This document shows, one piece after another, positions 1 to 11,135 of a stretch of 64,000 nucleotides of DNA. The number at the start of each line of letters is the position of its first letter. Position 1 is the first letter of the stretch. The position numbers and the translations under genes are program-made. This stretch comes from Erigeron canadensis (Eukaryota; Streptophyta; Magnoliopsida; Asterales; Asteraceae), in NCBI RefSeq assembly GCF_010389155.1, contig NC_057768.1, positions 5,702,501-5,766,500 on the forward strand, written 5' to 3'. The notes beneath the pieces are model-generated. The model was not told where the DNA came from. It saw only the letters and a program-made list of their open reading frames with translations, and made no database searches.

Positions 1-949
1 TATGTTGTTGATTTTGTGTTGGAATAAGTTGGTTCTCTTTTGGAATGGTTTCCATTTGAACGTTTAGTAACTTTTTATTCAATATTTTTGTCTCTTTTGA
101 ACGTAGAGTAAATCACTCTATCACAGTATTATTTTGAAGTATATGTCAAGTATATTATTTTGAAGTATATGCTTGAGCTCATATTTGCCGCTTGAGCTCA
201 TATTTGCTGGTAATTTTGTTGTTGTAGGAAACAAGTTTGAAGAATATGAACATCAGTAACCCTCAACCATTTTGTTGTTCACGACACCACAAGGAGGTAG
301 ATACATATATATGGGCATACGAGAAATAGTCAAAAAGATTATTTTGAAATACATGTAAATATTTTTTTGTTATTGTTAAAGTGTAAAGTTATTTTCTTTT
401 CTTATATATATAGACTTTATGCTTTTATTTTGGGCTTATAATACAGTTTCCTTTTATTGTTGGCATGAATGGATTATATTTATTTGCAAAATTGTGTGGG
501 CTAAAATAAAAATGTGCAACTTTAGTATTAAATCTCGGGTCTTTTGAGGTACAAGTTCTCAATATTAACGAGACACTTGATGTTTTGGAACTTATTCATA
601 AGTTTTTGATAGGTATGTCATTTTTCCTAATCGTTTCCGTGTGCAACCAATTTATGGTCTATGTTTGTACAAAAAATAAGGAAGGATTGTTTATCTCAAA
701 TATCATACTTATAAAGTTATTTTTTTAAAAGTTTAACATTCAATTTATTATAAAAGACAATTCATATTCATTGTTTGTTGTTTTTCTATGCTTTTATATT
801 AAGTCAAGCATAGATGTGAACAATAAGTTAAAATAGTTGTGTGACCCGAGCAACGCACGGGTATTGTACTACTTATTATTATTATTATTATTATTATTCA
901 ATTTAGCTCAATAGTTCTAAACCCAATTATATGGCGCTTTAGGTTAGGA
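1..949. other. AT-rich non-coding DNA with Helitron-like hairpin and TTA microsatellite
   Basis: No protein-coding exon can be supported on either strand. At about 844-862 there is an imperfect GC-rich hairpin (CCCGAGC / GCACGGG) in otherwise AT-rich DNA, followed after about 8 nt by CTACT. This resembles a degenerate Helitron 3' end, whose canonical form is a hairpin and then CTRR. A (TTA)n microsatellite follows at 873-898. Exons of the downstream minus-strand PP2-like gene could lie here, but I could not identify one. Confidence 0.4.
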
Positions 950-1320
950 ATTGTAACTTTGGATCGACATTATTGTGTGGCCTATGAGATGCTTGGGATG
1001 AGACTATCGACCATAGATTGTGCTATTGTCAGTCATCTTTGGCCGTTTTGGGATGCATCAACGTATGATGTCAAATTGGAACTCATGTCTTTTCGTCTGT
1101 CAAAGAGCTCATTGAAGCATACGCTAAAAAGCGCGTTGGGAAAAAAGACGAAAAAGATCTTCAACGGCATCATTTTTGTTACAATTTGGTGTTTTGGAAG
1201 ACTCGTGATAAGAAAGTTTTTCAGAACACAAAGATTGGTATTGACAAAGTTTTTCTTGACATTAAAGCTATTACGTACTGTAGTTTTTTTTGGTAGAAAA
1301 GTAGAAGTAGGATGAAACTA
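950..1320 (+). pseudogene. LINE ORF2 C-terminal remnant (zf-RVT region tail)
   Basis: This is the end of a non-LTR retrotransposon reverse-transcriptase ORF. Read with frame changes, the plus strand gives the typical plant LINE tail: a KELIEAYAKKRVGKKDEKD-like stretch, then FWKTRDKKVFQN, then DIKAITY and a final W-stop-KSRSR. No single frame covers all of it, and one in-frame stop sits just before the terminal basic residues, so the copy is dead. An A-rich stretch (about 1434-1456) follows some 115 bp downstream, as expected for a LINE 3' end. It lies beyond the last recognisable exon of the kinase-PP2 gene, perhaps in an intron. The assignment rests on family pattern; the 5' end is not visible. 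Confidence 0.6.
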
Positions 1321-1469
1321 TCACTTAGGAGGATTGGAATAGTTTTAATGTAATTTAATCCTCATGTAACTGTAACTTGGTGCTATTTCGTAATTGCATT
1401 GTAGTGTGATTAATTAATGTTATTAATACGTACTTTAAAAAAATAAAAAAATAATAATTACGTACGAAC

Positions 1470-1679
1470 CTTTCGACCATTGTCAATAAGTATACCCCCA
1501 CAAAGAAGAATGTAGAGCTCTTTTATTGTAGTGCACTCCAAATGCGTGTCTGATCTGTCAATTATGCCTTGATATTCATCTGATAATGAGACACCTTCCG
1601 GTTCTTGACTCTCACTTTGTTGATCATCATCCTTCTGTAATATTACACACGACGACACATCAAATAAGATAGCAATCTG
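1470..1679 (-). CDS. Exon of kinase-PP2-like gene: second KLP/LLRKG-type module
   Basis: On the minus strand a TTTTCAACAG acceptor precedes 1679 (an alternative acceptor TTACAG would start the exon near 1627), and a donor (AAAG|GT) follows 1470. The exon encodes an acidic linker and then DEYQGIIDRSD...TIKELYILLCGGILIDNG. That is a second copy of the module seen in the 3255-3458 exon (DIEDIIKRFNKPP...RKQLFSLLRKGYYFDHG). The gene therefore has a repeated module-PP2-module architecture. The continuation below 1470 was not found; a LINE tail sits there. Splice sites are read by eye, and a pseudogene is possible. Confidence 0.5.
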
Positions 1680-1732
1680 TTGAAAAAAAAAAGAAAAGAG
1701 AAGGATGGAATTGAATTAGAGTAATTAATTAC

Positions 1733-2129
1733 CACGTATAGAGGTTGAAATTCAATTCCGTGAATCATGACATAGGGTATACCACCTTCTTTGCTACCTA
1801 AAATTCTATTAATCACAATGTCAAAATAAGCATCCTTGTCATTGTTGACAAAATGCCACAAAGTAGTCTTCCACCCTGATAGCCGGTAATTTTTTTTGCC
1901 ACTCCGTATCTCTTCAACTAAATGTGCGGAAGAGACACACAAGTCTTGGCATTGCCACTTTATCCATACCCAATTTGGCGAGTCATCAAGAGAACCAGGC
2001 ACATCCCAGTGTCCAAAGGAACATAATAGATTAGCCGCATATGTTACACCTAATGATAACATACTAGTTCGTATGTGGCAACGTGCGTTAAGTTCCTCGA
2101 TATGAGGATACCTTCCCTCATCGTCACGT
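1733..2129 (-). CDS. Exon of kinase-PP2-like gene: Phloem Protein 2 (PP2)-like lectin domain
   Basis: The exon has an acceptor (GCATGCAG|) before 2129 and a donor (ACGTG|GTAATT) after 1733. It encodes about 131 residues with PP2-family hallmarks: RTSMLSLGVTYAANLLCSFG early (the S-P/L-G-T-x-Y strand), a middle GWKTTLWHF segment, and terminal MIHGIEFQPL. PP2 proteins are phloem-associated lectin-like proteins; kinase-PP2 fusions are known plant genes. The exon starts in a phase (two bases required from the previous exon) that does not match the donor at 3046. Either a small exon between 3045 and 2130 was missed or the gene is damaged. No signal peptide or membrane segment is seen. Confidence 0.55.
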
Positions 2130-3045
2130 CTGCATGCATATATGCACCCATTTGGATTTTATGTATGAAACATTAATTGTCAGAACCGTGATATTTGATG
2201 ATTTTAATTATACCAATACTAATCAAGTCTCGTATAGATTAACTGTTGACAATTAAACAGAAGGAAATGTAATCACAGTTTAGTAAAATTATCATGTGTT
2301 TGTATTTTGTAATCAGCATTTATTAGCTTATTGAAGAAATTAATTAATAAATTAAAACTCAAACGGAGATAACAGGTTGAAAAATATAGTTAATCAAATC
2401 GATAAAAGTTAAAGAAAATGTAAATTAATAACCTTACATTTTCTATGTAAAATAAACCATATATAAGATGTCATAACCTTAAAGACTTCTTTAATTTTGT
2501 GGTCATGTTGGTAGTAAATCCTTTCATTAGACAAAGCCTTGGCACTACTTTAAGTCATGAATCCCAAAACGAAGCTAGCTCTCATATGTAATCATTTTAT
2601 GAAGGGTTAGCTACAATCATTTCTTTAATTTTAATATCATGATTCCGACCACTTTCACATTTGAAACCCAGTGGAAATTAACAAGAGTGTGACACATGAC
2701 AAACTTTTTAAAGATTGTAAAATAATTGAGTGTTGCTTAAGAAAGTGTACGTACATATTGTATTGATGCACAATTGTTTATAAAGTTTAATTTTATTATG
2801 TGTCCACTATCTTAATCTTTTTCGTATAGACATACATGAACGATTATTTTACTTGAACTAAATCCTTTTAAAACAAGAAGAGGAAAACTAGCGTACAAAT
2901 ATCCTTTAAAAATTATATACCCCGTAAAAAATATTCAATGTAAATTTAAGGATGTAAAGATGTAAGCATTATTACCCTTCGGATCCTCTGCTTCGGCTTC
3001 TGCCGCCTAACTCCCCGTTTCCTCTGCCGCCAGGCTTAATCATAC
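2130..3045 (-). other. Probable intron with a GC-rich foreign-looking patch
   Basis: This stretch between two exons of the minus-strand gene is mostly AT-rich. At 2976-3036 a GC-rich patch with CTGCCGCC/GGCGGCAG repeats lies directly behind the end of the 3046-3121 exon and is open in frame with it (Gly/Arg/Ser-rich). Its composition differs sharply from the surroundings, which suggests an inserted fragment, but I do not recognise its source. Confidence 0.3.
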
Positions 3046-3458
3046 CTCTTGGTTTCCATTTTAAAAATGCCTTTGAGAATATTGTCTCACATTTAATTCC
3101 ATCTTCGTTTAGTGAAAAGAACTGGATGTGTAAAAATATATAAACAAAAAAAGTCAAATGTATTGGGTTAATTAATTAGCTTCTAAATTTTGAACAAAGT
3201 CTATATAATCTAGTACTTGTAATTTAGAGTATATATATTAAAAATGTAGCTTACCCTAAGGCCGTGATCAAAGTAATATCCTTTGCGAAGAAGTGAAAAG
3301 AGTTGCTTTCTAGTGTTATACACTGGAGGCTTATTAAACCTCTTTATAATATCTTCGATATCCTTCGGCAATTTCATCTTCCAGTATTCATCTGAGTCAA
3401 ATTCTACAACTATACCAGGACTTCTCAACTTCTCTTCTTTCTCAACTTCATATTCCTC
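3046..3458 (-). CDS. Two exons of kinase-PP2-like gene (first KLP/LLRKG-type module)
   Basis: Exon 3458-3255 follows a TTTGATAG acceptor and ends at AGG|GTAAGC. It encodes a charged EEYEVEKEEK linker, then EYWKMKLPKDIEDIIKRFNK and RKQLFSLLRKGYYFDHGLR. Exon 3121-3046 follows a TTACACATCCAG acceptor and encodes FFSLNEDGIKCETIFSKAFLKWKPR before a GAG|GTATG donor. Joined to the kinase exon (donor after 4146, phase 0), these three exons read in one frame. This matches plant proteins in which a kinase domain is followed by such modules and PP2-like domains. The role is unknown; a signalling receptor-like cytoplasmic kinase with a lectin-like tail is the natural reading. Confidence 0.6.
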
Positions 3459-4145
3459 CTATCAAACATCGGGTAGTTGGCATTTATTTATTAATTAAAC
3501 AAAATTCAAAAGAAAAAAAAGTTGCAAGTAATCATGGCCAGCACAGCTAGTTAATTAGAGGCACTCCCGATTTACCCAAGGTCTTCATGGATGACAAACC
3601 TTGGGGTTTTTTCCTCCGAATACTTGTAACGACCCATAGTCAACATCCTATTGTCTAGGGTACTTGCAAAGCTTCACTATTATATCGTGTTTATATACAT
3701 GTACATAATATATATATATATATATATATATTTAAAAGGAGCTATTAATTTCCATCACAGGAAAAATCAAGTCAAAAATCATAAATATAAATAAAATATT
3801 TCGATTTGTTACGGTCTAGATATTGCGTGCAGCTGATTTACGTTTGGCAGACAAGTTTTGTACGTAAAATTCGATTGGTTACCATTTACTTATTGTTGTG
3901 TTCATTAGTCACTGGCCCAAAGGATTAAGGATATTTTGGTATGTAGAAGAACGTTGACTTTCTAAAATATTGACCACTGACGGTAATTTTTGTTATAACA
4001 AAGTCTTATAAAATTATGATACTGTGTAAATTAAGCAATTATCAGAATTTTCCCTTAATTTTTAATGTAAAGAAAAGCATTATATCTTCAATTGATCGAT
4101 AGAGCACAATCTACATTAATTAATAATTAAAAGTAAGTTAATTAC
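3459..4145 (-). other. Intron between kinase exon and first module exon
   Basis: The intron begins GTAATTAAC after the kinase exon and ends TTTGATAG. It is AT-rich and holds a (TA)n run at about 3709-3730. I see no other gene in it. Confidence 0.5.
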
Positions 4146-5099
4146 CTGTAATTTCAAAGACTCCTTAAGCTCTATAACGACCGTATCCATGGAAGGTCGA
4201 TGTTTGCGTTCATCATGCAAGCATCTATATGCAATTGTCGAGTACTTTTCCATGGAGGCAGGGCTCATTTGTTTCCTTAAACTTAGATCGATAATTTTAT
4301 CCAACTTGTCTTTTTCATAAGAGTCTTTGGCCTCTGAGGCTGATAACAAGAAGCCATCCTCATCTTTAATAGTGCAAAGCCTCCCACACATAACTTCAAA
4401 AAGTACCATACCAAAAGAGTACACATCAGATTCTTTTTTCACGACACCAGTATAAATGTATTCTGGTTCACAATAGCCAGGAGTGCCACAAGCGTGTGAA
4501 ACCACGGCACTTCTATCTAAACCTGCCAAACTTAACTTGGACAATCCAAGATCAGAAATTTTAGCAACCCAATTCTCATCTAACAAAATATTTGCACTTT
4601 TTATATCCCGGTGTATTATGGTCTGATGCTCTCCAAAATGATTGTGGAGGTGATCCAACCCGTGAGCTGCGCCAACACAAATTTTGAGTCTTTGTAGCCA
4701 TGTCAGAGGAGTATAATTATTACTCGTATTATTATTGGTGCTAGAAGCTAGCGGCTTCGTCCTTATATACCTATCCAAACTTCCACGTGCTGCATATTCG
4801 TAAACAATAATCTTCTCTTTGCCTTCATCACAATAACCGATAAGTGATATAAGATTTTCATGTTCTTGACCAGAGAGCAACTCAATCTCTGTCAAAAACT
4901 CCTTTAAGCCTTGCCCAAATTGCTCATTTAACCTTTTTACAGCAACCAAATTGCTATATTTTCCGTCGATAATGAGTTCTCCTTGATACACCTTACCATA
5001 TCCTCCATATCCAATGCACTTATTGAAATCTTTGGTTGCTTCCTTTATGTCTGTGAATGGTATTTTGAGGTGTTGCCACTTTTTCATTGAGGAAGACAT
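4146..5099 (-). CDS. Receptor-like cytoplasmic Ser/Thr protein kinase (5' exon of kinase-PP2-like gene)
   Basis: This exon encodes 318 residues starting MSSSMKKWQ and holds a complete kinase domain. It would phosphorylate protein Ser/Thr using ATP; no signal peptide or transmembrane segment is seen, so a cytoplasmic location is likely. Visible motifs: glycine loop GYGGYGKVYQG (about residue 30), VAIK-type AVKRL lysine (about 53), catalytic loop HRDIKSANILL (an RD kinase), KISDLGLSKL with DLG replacing the usual DFG, activation segment ending GTPGYCEPEY, then SDVYSFGMVLFE and the C-lobe HRPSMD. DLG occurs in this plant subfamily and does not by itself mean inactivity. The exon ends at ACAG|GTAATT and joins in phase 0 to the module exons downstream. 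The ATG chosen is the first in frame. This is the best-preserved host coding exon of the window. Confidence 0.85.
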
Positions 5100-5310
5100 T
5101 ATTATTTGTTATTATTATATGTGTTGATTTCCTACCGAATCGATCAGTTCGAAATGAGAGTTGGACGACCGTATAAATCTTTGGGTATTGAACTATTGAT
5201 GGATTGATAATATGTAGTAGTGTTTATAGACCCGCGTCCAACACTCAACACGGGGCTTATATACGATATTATTAATATTAGATCTATTCATAAAAGCTTA
5301 ATGTTGAAGA
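5100..5310 (-). promoter_or_regulatory. Upstream region of the kinase gene
   Basis: This is non-coding DNA directly upstream of the kinase ATG. A GC-rich imperfect hairpin at 5229-5255 (CCCGCGTCC ... ACACGGGG) looks like a transposon terminus and not a promoter element. No clear TATA box can be assigned. Confidence 0.3.
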
Positions 5311-6540
5311 TATACGGTCTCAAGTGTTATACTTTGCAAGTTGTAGTAAAATAATCACAGGTTCGTCGTTGTCGTTATTAGCTGAGCATATTAATGAAAT
5401 TGTTTGTCGTAATCATTCCACAAGGCACATGCTATAATAATTTCTCCATTATAGAGTTTTTTGAAACCAATTGTACTACTCATAATATGATATCATTATA
5501 AAATATAATTAAAAATTAAAATATAAACATATTTGTTATCTTGTATTTGACATTCAAGTATATGTATTCGATCATGATGCAGGTCTATAACACGATTAGG
5601 TTTATTTTCAATTACTCATCCTATGATAATTACGCACGCATTATGATTATTTTCATATCATTTGATAACAATTAGGACTCTTGATTTGATTGACAATTGT
5701 AACCTTAAAAAATTCAATATAAATACTAATTGTATCTTTTTTTAAAAATTTTAAAATAATAATTTCAAGTTGATGACTAAAAATAAATACAAATTAAGTA
5801 TACAGTTCTATTTGTTATACTTTGCAAGTTGTAGTACAATAATCACAAGTTCCTCATGTCATCATTAGTTGAGCATATTAATGACATTGTTTGCCGTAGT
5901 CATTCCATAAGGTACATGCTATAATAAGTTCTCTATTATAGAGCTTTTTGAAACCAATTATACTCTTAGTGTGATATTATTATGAAATAAAATTAAGAAT
6001 TAAAATATAAACATATTAAGAATTAAAAAATAAATATACTCATGATCATGTACTTGACATTTAAGTATATGTATTTGATCATGATGCAGGCCTATAACAT
6101 GATTAGGTTTATTTTCAGTCACTTGTATCCTATGATTTTAAGATAACAATAAGGATTGTTTTCATATTCTTTGATAACAATTAGGACTCATGATTTGAGA
6201 GACAATTGTAACTTTAATAAATTAAATATAAATACTATTTGTAACTTTTAAAAAAACTTAAAAAGAATCATCTCAAGTTGATGACTAAAAATAAATACAA
6301 ATTAAGTTTCATGGTCAAAAAGTGTAAATTATTGATGGAAAACAAAAAAGTATAAATTAATGAAACTTAACTATAAATCAATATAAATATAAATATAATA
6401 ATAGATTTGGATAATGATTATTAGTATTTTTAATTTATAGTTAATCTAATAATGACATAAGCGAAAGTCAATTTGATAAATTAAACGATTCGATTGGTTA
6501 ATAAGTCGTTAACTCAACTGTATTTTTTCTATATAACTAA
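5311..6540. repeat. AT-rich repeat, copies A and B (tandem 5' part)
   Basis: A roughly 490-bp unit (5311-5798) starting TATACGGTCTCAAG is followed head-to-tail by a second copy starting TATACAG at 5799. The second copy continues to about 6540 with extra 3' sequence. Shared landmarks are GTTATACTTTGCAAGTTGTAG, CATGATGCAGG and TTGATGACTAAAAATAAA. A third copy lies at 9870-11045. No protein is encoded. Hairpin-plus-CTACT ends nearby suggest a Helitron-like non-autonomous element, but the class is uncertain. Confidence 0.6.
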
Positions 6541-7441
6541 GAGATGATAGATAAAAGCATATGTGGCACCATTTTGTAAAAGACATCTAGGATTTGGTTA
6601 TTTTAAATTTAATATAATTAAATTAACTAATATTTTATATTAATGGTAGATATTCATTATTATATATTTTTTTTTGCATGTACGTATATAATTTTCTTTT
6701 GCCTAGATTTTGATAACTAACACCAAATCTCTCTAATGTATGACTTATCCTATTAAACTATTTAATATGATTTCAATTTAATATTATTAAGTAGCTTAGT
6801 AACCCACATATTATGCGGGCAAATCAAGAAAATTTTATTTTGATATGTTGAAAAATGTTTGTTATATGTCATGTAGTGCAACAATAAAAGATACATATGA
6901 CTTAAAAGAAAACATGTAACACATTTGCATATTTATTAATATATAATCATTTAAAATAATATAATGATAATTCATTAAAAATAAAAAGATTAAAGAAAAT
7001 ATTAAAAAAGTTATACAACTTTGTTCATAATATTAAAATGTCAAATTTTTACAAACGAATAACAACATAGATTGAAATTAAAATATATAAACTTTTTATA
7101 TATTTTTAACGAGAATAGAATTTTTGTCAATTTATCACTCTAAATATGCACATAATAAATATTATACATCTTATAAGTATTAACATTGAAATATTTTAAA
7201 AGTGAAATTGCTTGACTATTTCTTACTAATTTTAACGTATTTTAATTATGTTGAATTAGTCATAATCCTAATCCTAATCATTAATATTTTTTTTATTATT
7301 ATTTTCTATATGAGTATAAAGATTTTTAAATACATTATATTATGTTTATTAAATCAATGATAATTATCTTTTTTCAAACGAGATTGTTTATTGTATACTT
7401 TTTATTGAAAAGTATTTATTATAATATATTTGTTAAATATA
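6541..7441. other. AT-rich non-coding DNA
   Basis: No gene is visible. A short hairpin at about 6797-6813 (CCCACATATTATGCGGG) reads on the minus strand as a hairpin followed after about 9 nt by CTACT, again a degenerate Helitron-type end. Confidence 0.35.
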
Positions 7442-7690
7442 TCTATATAATTATTAAAAGAGTAGTAATCCAAGTCTTTTAAAGTCATCTTCAAAGCTAA
7501 ACGTATGCTAAAAAGTTGTCACATAGAATTTTATCTACATGGCATCTCCATATGTTTTTAAAAATATTTATTTATTAAATAAATATTAAATAAAAAAACC
7601 AACATATATTAAATAAAAAAAACAAACGCATACAAAGACATCAATATATTTCATCCAATTATTTATCATTTAATCTCATATCCCGTATAA

Positions 7691-7920
7691 AAATAATAAT
7701 TTTTAATTCAAATTTTGTAGGCAAAGATAGTTACATATATTATAAATCTTTAGTTTTAATTGATTCATAATGTGTATATTTGTGTTTTGAACTCTTTGAT
7801 AATAAAAATAATAATATTAGATTCAAATTTTGTAGGCAAAGATAGTTACATATATTATAAATCTTTAGTTTTAATTGATTCATAATGTGTATATTTGTGT
7901 TTTGAACTCTTTAATAATGA
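7691..7920. repeat. 115-bp tandem duplication inside the Helitron
   Basis: A segment beginning ATTCAAATTTTGTAGGC occurs at 7706 and again at 7821. The copies are essentially identical for about 90 bp (to TTTTGAACTCTTT). This is a recent local duplication with no coding capacity. Confidence 0.85.
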
Positions 7921-8066
7921 AAATGGCTCTTTATTAGGAAAACTGAGTTATTATCTTCATGTAAATTGGTTTCTAACTCTTATGCATATATATTTATTTA
8001 TGATCAAATTTGAGCTTTTTATTGATGTTCGGTTCATTGTTGTTACGGGTTATAGATGTCCGTTTC

Positions 8067-8636
8067 TGTGAAATCGTGTTTTAGCACGTTCCCGGATCGA
8101 TTAACACGAGATCTAACAATCATAGATGTGCGGAATCCGTCTATGATCGTCTTTAGGGTTAATTAATGATTATCATGATAAAAACACACGAAGATAATAA
8201 GAACAGGAGATAAACACAAAAATACTATCATTAATCATATGATTACAAGATGAATCCGTATGAACAACATCTACAATGATTATGGATTACAATCATTGAG
8301 ACGAATCGTGATAGTTTGGGCGGCATCTCGAGGTATAGATCTCTACCTCGAGAACCTAGTGAATGACTCTATGTTGCAACTAAATCATCAACTTAAATTC
8401 GTGACCTAAGACTTATATTTATAGGCTGTACAAACGGACTGGGCTGTCAAATTCGTACAAATGGGCTGGGCCTTACTAACTTAATAGTTCTTACGAACTT
8501 AATCTTCGTAAGGCATATATGTACGAAGTTAATAGTTCTTACGAACTTAAACTTCGTAAGCATAATTGTACGAATTTCTCAGCCTTTTAGAATTATTGCA
8601 TCGGACAACAGATTGTGCACTTTATGTGCTCTAACA
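8067..8636. mobile_element. Solo LTR (or TRIM-like element) inside the Helitron
   Basis: The 570-bp element begins TGTGAAATCG and ends GCTCTAACA (TG...CA ends). It is flanked by perfect 5-bp repeats GTTTC at 8062-8066 and 8637-8641, the mark of LTR-retrotransposon integration. It contains no internal domain, PBS or ORF. It has internal near-repeats of TTCTTACGAACTTAA...CTTCGTAAG (about 8490 and 8536). The most likely reading is a solo LTR left by LTR-LTR recombination; a very small TRIM is the alternative. Confidence 0.7.
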
Positions 8637-9332
8637 GTTTCTTTCACGGGTTAGTAATTGTTTTAATAAGACATGCGTTGTGATAAAAGACACTCTTTAT
8701 CAAACACGCTGCTCGGAGCAAATATGCAGCCACAAGAGACCGTCCATCTTGCTCAAACTAATTCTCATAACGCAGGTAGGAAAGCAACACCATTAGGTTT
8801 CTAAATATGTTCAATTAAGTTTATAATCTTTTGTCAAACATTATCATGTAAAATTTTATCTAATGTGGCATTTTCATACTTTTCCTTGATTATATTTATT
8901 TTATTTATATATAAAAAATCTAACAACAAATTTTAAAAAAATTATTCAATTCGACGAATCTGTTTTGTCTATACAAATTTTAGAAGTACGTAACTATGGC
9001 TGAAAAATTATAGTGTGCATGAATTCAAGTCGACCTTTAATGTATGCATGAACTAAGTAAAAATGTTTAAATCATGTAACTTTTAGTAACCGACCAATCA
9101 AAAACTTACACATGACAACTCATATGGTTGCCATGTATGCCATGTTACATAATTGTAACATTTTTAGGAAGTCCACACATACAATAAAGGTCAACTTGAA
9201 ATCGTGCACATATAACGTTTCAGTTATATTCCGGCGCACTTAACCTTATATTTTTTCCCTAAAAAACCTTTTTCCGTGTATGTATTAAACAATTCTTTTA
9301 CTTACCGCACATCGTGCGGGTAAAATATCTAG

Positions 9333-9869
9333 TATATATATATATATATATCATAAAAATGGTTTTTATGATTTATAAATATTTATGTTACATTAGTCAT
9401 CCTTTAAAATATTTGAAGTATATCATAAATTGATAAACTATAATTTTATTGTTTGCATCAGTCGTAATCTGACAGTTTTTTTAATTATCATAAAATATGA
9501 ATAATAATGTAACTATCAATAACTATATGTTTTATTTATGTTTTCAGTCAGCTGCACACAACGTGTGAGTTTAATATATATTAAGATACCTTGATCGGGC
9601 TCTATAGTAGACTTTCCAAACTACTCAATATAATATAATAATAAATAAATATTATAATTATACAATTTGTAATACTTTTATGCCAATTGAGCATTATTAA
9701 AATCTTTTATTTAGATCGAATTCATCGGTCAACTAGCAATTAAAACATTATCTTCAAAAAACAATAAAAAACATCAATTCACATGGTCAGCCCCATGCTT
9801 AGCAGGTATTGTCATTTTATGATAGTACTAAATTATTAATACGCGAATAGACATATACTATATTTTAGA
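9333..9869. other. AT-rich non-coding DNA
   Basis: A (TA)n run (9333-9351) follows the Helitron end. The rest is AT-rich with no ORF or recognisable element. Confidence 0.35.
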
Positions 9870-11045
9870 CCCGTGTCTAGGATATTATCAATAATAGATC
9901 TTTATACATTTAAGTTATAAAAGCTTATAACTTTAAAGATATACAGTTTTAAGTATTATACCTTGCAAGTTGTAGTACAATAATCATAGGTTTGTCACTC
10001 TCATTATTAGCTGCGACATATTGATGGAATTGTTTGTCGTATTCATTACACAAGGCACATGTTTTAATATTTTCTCTATTATAGAAGTTTTTGAAACCAG
10101 TTGTACTCATAATGTGATATTATTATGAAGGATAATTAATAATTAAAATATAAACATACTTATGATCTTGTACTTGACATTTAAGTATATGTATTTGATC
10201 ATGATGTGGGCCTACAACACGCATAGGTTTATCTTCAATAACTTGTCCTATGATAACTAGATAACAATTAAGATTGTTTTGATATTCTTTGATAACAATT
10301 AGGACTTTTGATTTGAGTGACAATTATAGTTTTAAACATTAATACGAAAAACTAATATATAAAAGATGAGAAAATTATGTACCTTTTTTATTGAGAGATG
10401 TAATGAATCTTGAATGGGGTTCATAATGATTAGGATTTAATATTCAAGTAACCCTCTGTTGTAAATCATTGTGCTTTGTTATGTGGTCGTCCCATGTTCT
10501 GTAATTACTATTGTGTTTAGGATAGGGATGTTGCATATCGTCATCTGTTAATGTTTGAGATATATACTTGTTAATGTTTGAGATATATACTTAGATTTCA
10601 AATTGTGTTTATATTAAATATGAAATTAAATATTACTCATAACATTTATAATTTCTAAAATCTAATCTAATATTTGTTAATAAGCCATTAGGTTTTGAAA
10701 TAATTTTTTGTAGACAATATTTAATATGTTGATTTTTTTTAACTAATTAAATAATTGTAAATTTTAAAAAGTTATTCAACTTGATGGCTAAAAATAAATA
10801 TAAATCAAGTATTTAGGGCTAAAAAGTTGTAAATTATTGATGAAAACAAAAAAAGTGTAAATTAATGAGACTTTTTCTACAAAATAATATAAATACTAAT
10901 ATAATAATATATTTGGATAATGATTATTAAGATTTTTAATTTATAGTTAATCTAAATGATGACATAAGCGAGAGTCAATTTGATAAAATTGAGCAATTTG
11001 ATTGGTTAATAAGTCATTAGTTCAACTGTCTTATAATATATATTA
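9870..11045. repeat. AT-rich repeat, copy C
   Basis: This is a third, diverged copy of the 5311-6540 repeat. It shares TTGCAAGTTGTAGTACAATAA, the TTTGAAACCAG region, CATGATG near 10200, and the 3' block GATGACATAAGCGAGAGTCAA (compare 6454-6475). It carries about 400 bp of extra internal sequence (roughly 10330-10740). It is in the same orientation as copies A and B. No coding potential. Confidence 0.6.
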
Positions 11046-11135
11046 AAGAAAATTACATTTTTCGTACTTCAAGTTGGCAGCTTTTGCACTTTTAGTCTCC
11101 AACTCAAAAAAGTGCAACACTGAAAGTCCCAAGTT

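Larger units (their letters stand above)
7442..9332 (+). mobile_element. Non-autonomous Helitron (contains a nested LTR insertion)
   Basis: The 5' end is A|TCTATATAATTATTAAAAG, and the 3' end is a 6-bp-stem hairpin (CCGCAC at 9305-9310, GTGCGG at 9314-9319) followed 9 nt later by CTAG (9329-9332) and then T. Helitrons start with TC, end with a hairpin and CTRR, and insert between A and T without duplicating the target; all these features are present. No Rep/helicase is encoded, so it depends on an autonomous partner. It carries a 115-bp tandem duplication and a solo-LTR-like insertion. Without the latter it would be about 1.3 kb. Confidence 0.65.

Noticed and set aside
844..862. Canonical Helitron 3' end near 844-862.
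   Set aside because: The hairpin is imperfect and is followed by CTACT, not CTRR. No matching TC-start could be assigned, so it is only noted as Helitron-like.
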